Part shown: piece by piece, positions 59,174 to 64,000 of the stretch
Layout of the letters: every line of letters begins with the position of its first letter
How positions within the stretch are numbered: the first letter of the stretch is position 1
Position numbers and translations under genes: made by a program
The notes under the pieces: generated by a model
Database searches by the model: none
Seen by the model: the letters and a program-made list of their open reading frames with translations, nothing else
Told to the model about the DNA's origin: nothing
Assembly: GCA_001939145.1 (NCBI GenBank)
Contig: LSRX01000282.1
Coordinates: 405,247 to 469,246 of the forward strand
DNA length: 64,000 nt
Reading direction: 5' to 3'
Source of the DNA: Symbiodinium microadriaticum
Lineage: Eukaryota > Sar > Dinophyceae > Suessiales > Symbiodiniaceae

Positions 59174-62100
59174 TTACTTGCGCAATTTTACGCAAATCGG
59201 CTTCTGCCGCTGCCTGGTCCCATACTGAAAATATCTCAGACCGGATGCAGACAACATCCAAGAAAAGGATTCCTCCACGAGCATACAGTCTAGATGCAAA
59301 ACGAGCTTCGATCGCTTGCTTGCCTCCTGGAACAGCTGCCAATAAATCATAAGACTCCGCTGGTCATCCGCATGTGCCTCGACAGCATGCGGTCGACAGA
59401 AGCCCAAAGCGTGCAAGGCAAAATGAATGCCCAAACTCTTTTCTGCCGTAGTGCCGCCACTCTTCCGCGAGGCGACGATGCAGGCACAGGAAGCTGCCGC
59501 CAGCACAAAGTAGCCCGCGAGAAGAAAATGATTCCTCAATGTCACAAGCTTGCGGGAGTTTCGGTCCAGAGGTTTTTGGTTGGCTGTGTCGATGGAGTCA
59601 CCAAGTTAAGCCACTGCAAGGAGAAGGAAAGGCTCCGGGCAAGAGAGCCAGTCACAACTGTTCAGCAAAGACGCCGAAGTCCACAAATGTCCTGCGTGCC
59701 AGTATTGCAGTGCCTTGCCCGCTATTACTTGCTTCTTCACGATGCACGCACTAGACTGAAGGCTGCCGGTGCAAGCTCTTCAAGGCTTGACTCATCCAGT
59801 CCCAAAACCCCGGGTGCTGTGCAGCGAGGCCTTGAAGAGGAACACCGACCATAAGGATCCAACCAAGCCAGGGCCGATCAATATGATGGGGAAAGCCGCT
59901 GCATACCCAAGGTCAACCTTCAAGGCTGGGTTAGGCTGTGGCCCTCTTCCGGATCTAGGCCTTGATTGAAAGGTCATGTTCGGGATCAATCCTGGTTTCG
60001 GGATTTTTTTCAGTGGACTCTGTGCCGCCCAGATGCATTTGCAACGAACCAGCAGGATTGTGCTATGGCCCACATGACTCCTGAGCAGTGCAATCGATGC
60101 TGACTTGCGCTCGCACGGGATTCACGTCCCATCCTGACATACTCCGACATTGTGTGAAGGGAACAAACAAATGCCAAGAAGGCTCACCAACCGTCTCATC
60201 AAGGAATCTAGGTGACATGGATCAACACCAAAGGACTGGCTCGGACAGCCGTGCTTGCACAAACTTAGCGCATACAACGCTAACAACGTCGTTCTCCAAG
60301 GCTCCCGAAATGAACCCGGGAAGCATGATCTCGGGGTTGACCTGCGGACGGTTGTTCTTCCAGCCGCAGTAGATCAGGAAGTACCTCGTACTGCAGGCAA
60401 AAGGGAAACGACCTCCTTCGCTAGCCTGAGCCATGAAGACCTTACACCGAAGTCGCAAGCTGGTAGAACTTTCAGTCTGCACGTGGGTGTGCCAGGAGTG
60501 CAACATCTTCAGACCATGCAGAACAAGCCTCTACTGTTTATCTCAAGCGTCGGGATGCACTATGGAGGCAGCCATGATGCCGCAAAACCTTGAGGCAAAG
60601 ATGCCGGAAGGGGATGGGGGATTAGGCCGTTGAGGCCTGTTCGGCATTAACTTATGTGGGGGGTACTGGCAAAAAAATCAGAGCTCCGGAGCGCTCTCAG
60701 GTTGTTTGAAAAAGCCTTGAGCGGACGACTGGAATCCCAAATCCGGCATGCATGTCTGGCATTCAAAGGAAAGGTCGCAAATTACACTGAGGACCGGTCT
60801 GGTTGAAAACCTCAGACTCTGGTTCACAACATAAGCATGCAGCCAGCAATGCGCTTGCGATATCTTGCGACGGCTGTGCATGCCGACTCTTCAGGATACT
60901 CTCAGAGATGGCTTTTCGGTCAGCATGAAAACTGGATGCAAGCTAGGATCGTCGATTGTGCCGAGCAGGCAATGCTGTTGCTGCCGCTGCCTCCTGCAAC
61001 TGAGTCCCTTGCATAGTCCAGTCCGTCTTGGGATGCTCCAGCAACATGGTTCCTGACACTGCCGCGAAATCTGCTGGTGATTCACGCAACCTTGATGGCT
61101 TTTACTTCCAAGCACACAGTCCAGAATAGCAGACCAGAACATATTCAAACCTGTACAAGTACAAGTGACTGGATCCATGTGGACGGCAGGAAGTTGAGGC
61201 CGTAGCCTCGGAACGCATGCGTCACATGCGGTCGCGTGAGGAACCTCAAATCGAAAGTCTGACTTAATCCTGTGATCTTGAGTGATGCAGCGCCTAAACG
61301 TGGTGTTGCAGTGGCGTCTGAAAAGACCGCCGAACTGCTTCAATCCTCACCAGCCCACAGGAGCTCGACAACCCTATCTGACCATCGCTTTCCCACTCCT
61401 GCCGCGAGGCATGTTCCGGCCACCAAGCTCGCCAACACACCCTGTCCGCAAATTGCTCGTCTACGAGAACCCAAGACGTCGGAGTGGTGGGTTGCGAATG
61501 TTATGTGAATGATGATGAAACTCTTTAGGTCATCAGACACTCCGAGAAAAAAAACAAACTCTGCATAGACGCTGCAACTTAGACATTGCCATTGCTGCAG
61601 GCAAGAGGAATGCAGCTGCGATCTGACATATCACCAAACAGAAAATATGTAACCTACAAATACCTACAACCTCTGTGGTGCAACATTAGGGATCCTGGAA
61701 CACGCGTGAGATAAAGAATGACATGAGATGTGCGTGTATGTAGTGTTCTCCCGGGATACGCAATGATCATTGACAGAACCTGATTGAGGCTGGATGGGGC
61801 TGTTGAATTTCAATGGTGGCGTGGACCGAAGACTAAATCCTCGGAAAGCCTTCCTTGAGATCTTCAACCTTCAGTCGGGGAAATCCAGCATGCCCATTGA
61901 AACTATGTTTGGAAAATTTTGGGTTCAGCCTCCGTTCTCTGAAATGTAGTCTTGTAGCATGTCCTGATCTTATCATGCATACTTACGTATGTACATACAT
62001 ACGTATTTACACACAAAGGTTGGGCCTTGGCTCGACCTGCAGCAGCCCTCGCTGGGCTTTCTTCGACATCCTGGACGAAAATCAGGAGTATCTGTTGAGG

Positions 62101-63204
62101 GTATCGGCTCTTCTTCCATGGGCATGCGTCGGTGTTTGGGGTTTAAAACCTCAGGTTTGGGTTTAGGGTCCCTTGCGCGGTCCCGATGAATGGAGCGAGG
62201 CAAAATCTTGCGGGATGCGACAACACAAGACAACCTTAAATTCAACAGAGTTCAAAGATAGCAAGACACCAGCAAGCAAAAAAAATCGACAGCATGATAT
62301 GCGGTAACCTGGTTTCTCAGCGTTGCAGTTCATCAGTCTGCTACACTGTTCAACGGTTTTCTTATCGGGCTTGAGGTGAACCATGCCAGGAATGTCAGTC
62401 CTCGTTGATCGTTGGTGGCACCCGTCCAGCATCGATTAGCAGCGGCTTTTGCGGGGTACTCTTCCTGTCAGGTGCGTCTAGTGCATTTCCTGCACATGTC
62501 GTCAGCTGTTTGTTGCGAGTGTTCTTGCTGGGCTGGAGAAGAGATGACAAGTCTGCAGACTGTGTGCTCAGTCCAAGCCCTAGGTGAATGATCGACGGAG
62601 TGATCGGCAGAACCATCATGTAGAAGGTCGGGCACTATAAAGACCACGTTCAACTCGTGCTAGGAGCGCAGTCATCCTGCCTCACGAGCGTGCTCAATGC
62701 GAGCGCGCACATCGCAAGCACAACGCCTCAGAGGGATCGTGAGAGAAGTCTGATAGCTGGCCGATCGCGAAGCTATTGCAGTAGACAACTGTTCTGGAAG
62801 AGCAGCAGAAGCATGAGCTCCGTAAGGTTGTGACCAACAACATTGAGCCATGGCTTCTCCAGGCAGCTCTGCTCCTTGTTTCCAGAGGCTCTTGCAACCC
62901 GTCAGGATACGCAATTTATAGCCCGGCTCGCACGGACAATTTGCGATGCGCGTAGGCAACAGCAAATGCAATGCAGTTCAACTTCGAGCTGCAGCTGTGG
63001 GATGATCACAGCTGCTCGGCCCAAAAATCTGAATCAATCCTGACTGCATACGACTAATCGTCAAGAGCAGACTGAGAGCACACAGACTGCACTCCAGGTT
63101 AAAACCCAGCTTGCAGTCTGGTCTCGCTGGGCAGGCCGAAGAGGCCAAAGAATCCCGTGACCCAGCCGATGATGAGAGCTGCTGTGCCCCACATTACCAG
63201 TCCT
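59174..63204 (-). CDS. TMEM144: TMEM144-type drug/metabolite transporter (partial)
   Basis: Four minus-strand exons match successive parts of TMEM144. About 63204-63125: LVMWGTAALIIGWVTG, FFGLFGLPSE. 60390-60306: YFLIYCGWKNNRPQVNPEI, MLPGFISG. 59917-59831: LGYAAAFPIILIGPGLVGSL, WSVFLFK. About 59535-59174: LRNHFLLAGYFVLAAASCAC, followed by a longer tail than usual. Compared with the human protein, each block sits in the expected order, and the last exon supplies the final transmembrane helix. The donor after 59831 is GC. Missing are the N-terminal helices (probably beyond the window) and the middle exons between 60.4 and 63.1 kb. The family consists of about ten-helix membrane proteins of the DMT superfamily; substrate unknown. 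Confidence 0.8.
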
Positions 63205-63765
63205 CTAACAAAAACAGACAAACAGACAAGGCTTCTGGCGCTTCGCTCCTGGGCCCAATCCAATCTGCTTGATGATGTACACAGTGAGGCAGTTACCGGA
63301 GCACCACAGAACGCCTCCTGTCATGGCCTCACTTGGAGAAGCAGAGTGTCCCTAATCCATCGTGGTGATACAACATCTTGGCACCCTCAGGCTTCCTACC
63401 GCTTGCATTTTCTGCATGCGTCCCAAGCAGCCACGGGATAGAACGTCGGATGGCTTCGCAACAGCAGGACTACAAGGCCAGTGAACCATATCCCGAGGCA
63501 GAGCCTTCGTGCACAAGGCAAGGACTTGACCGAGAAAACCAAGCGACTCCTTCACCACAGTCTGAGGCCAAGCTGCACTAGTTGAAAAAACATTCCATCA
63601 CCAGCATCGTACTTCGCGACTACCTGGAGCAACACACAAAGAAAGCACCGGGCATCTTCTGTTCACAGAAAACGGCTTGGGAAGCTTGAAGTTGGGATTC
63701 TGTCGTCGGTAGCCCGAATGTTTTAGGACCGTCTAACCTTGCGCATAGATGCGTGCGTGTATGTA

Positions 63766-63904
63766 TATACTAAACCAAAGAAACAAACATACATATACAT
63801 ATAGATATACATGCACATATACAGATACAGATACATATGCACGTGCATATACAAGTACGTGTGCAAGTACATATGCATATACATATACCATATATATATA
63901 TATA

Positions 63905-63966
<62 letters not shown>

Positions 63967-63993
63967 NATACATGAGAGAGAGAGAGAGAGAGA
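63766..63993. repeat. (TATACA)n / (TA)n / (GA)n simple repeats
   Basis: Degenerate atacat and acatatac words run from about 63766. They are followed by a (TA)n run near 63890-63912, more hexamer units with an N at 63967, and a (GA)n run at about 63973-63993. Confidence 0.9.
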
Positions 63994-64000
63994 ACATACA

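Noticed and set aside
1..64000. Relict dinoflagellate spliced-leader sequences (ending TTGGCTCAAG) as marks of retrogenes
   Set aside because: Similar words such as GGCTCAAG occur only inside the SAXO repeat codons; no credible relict copy was seen.
1..64000. CRISPR arrays, operons, bacterial promoters, rRNA or tRNA genes
   Set aside because: The sequence is eukaryotic and intron-rich; the only regular array is the coding 222-228-bp repeat, and no rRNA or tRNA gene was recognised by eye.

Overview
The window is nuclear DNA of a dinoflagellate. Five things point there. Recognisable genes are split into exons of about 20-160 nt. Their introns begin with GT, GC or GA and end in AG, often with a short direct repeat across the junction (AAG|GC...AG|G). 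Degenerate TTTAGGG-type tracts are scattered through introns and spacers. The retroelement remnants are of a LINE type common in these genomes. DUF4116 modules are present. Exon coordinates were worked out by hand against remembered protein families, so junctions without a homologous anchor are approximate.

Layout. 1-1.2 kb: two decayed LINE 3' ends in inverted orientation. 2.3-10.6 kb (+): a very large SAXO/MAP6-like microtubule-binding protein with about 40 modules in one long exon and single-module exons upstream. Its last four residues, CFFM, look like a prenylation box. 10.6-18.9 kb: mostly gene-poor with microsatellites and one isolated single-module exon at 16.5 kb. 18.9-20.9 kb (+): a CCDC25 homologue. 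21-24.7 kb: unassigned plus-strand exon candidates. 24.8-25.6 kb (+): a J-domain protein. 27.3-29.5 kb (+): a DUF4116 repeat protein. 30.3-31.1 kb: a putative membrane protein. 32.1-33.3 kb (-): an internally deleted LINE. 33.6-37.7 kb (+): a nearly complete GH128/Asl1-like glycosyl hydrolase.

After 37.7 kb the coding strand changes. 42.9-44.9 kb carries minus-strand exons, among them a C-terminal membrane-anchored protein and a small gene broken by an in-frame TGA. 46.6 and 48.8 kb hold plus-strand candidates, one with an Alba-like segment. 51.4-54.5 kb is a strongly AT-rich block. Its left half is G-rich over C and its right half C-rich over G, with small GC-rich islands at the turning point. 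To its right, minus-strand exons of unknown genes (57-58.7 kb) and a TMEM144-type transporter (59.2-63.2 kb) point back toward the block.

The genes are ordinary eukaryotic household and structural functions that happen to be neighbours; nothing here behaves as an operon. The features most worth attention are the giant CaaX-ended SAXO-like protein with its module-per-exon evolution, the AT-rich skew-flip block, and the use of three intron donor types inside single genes.
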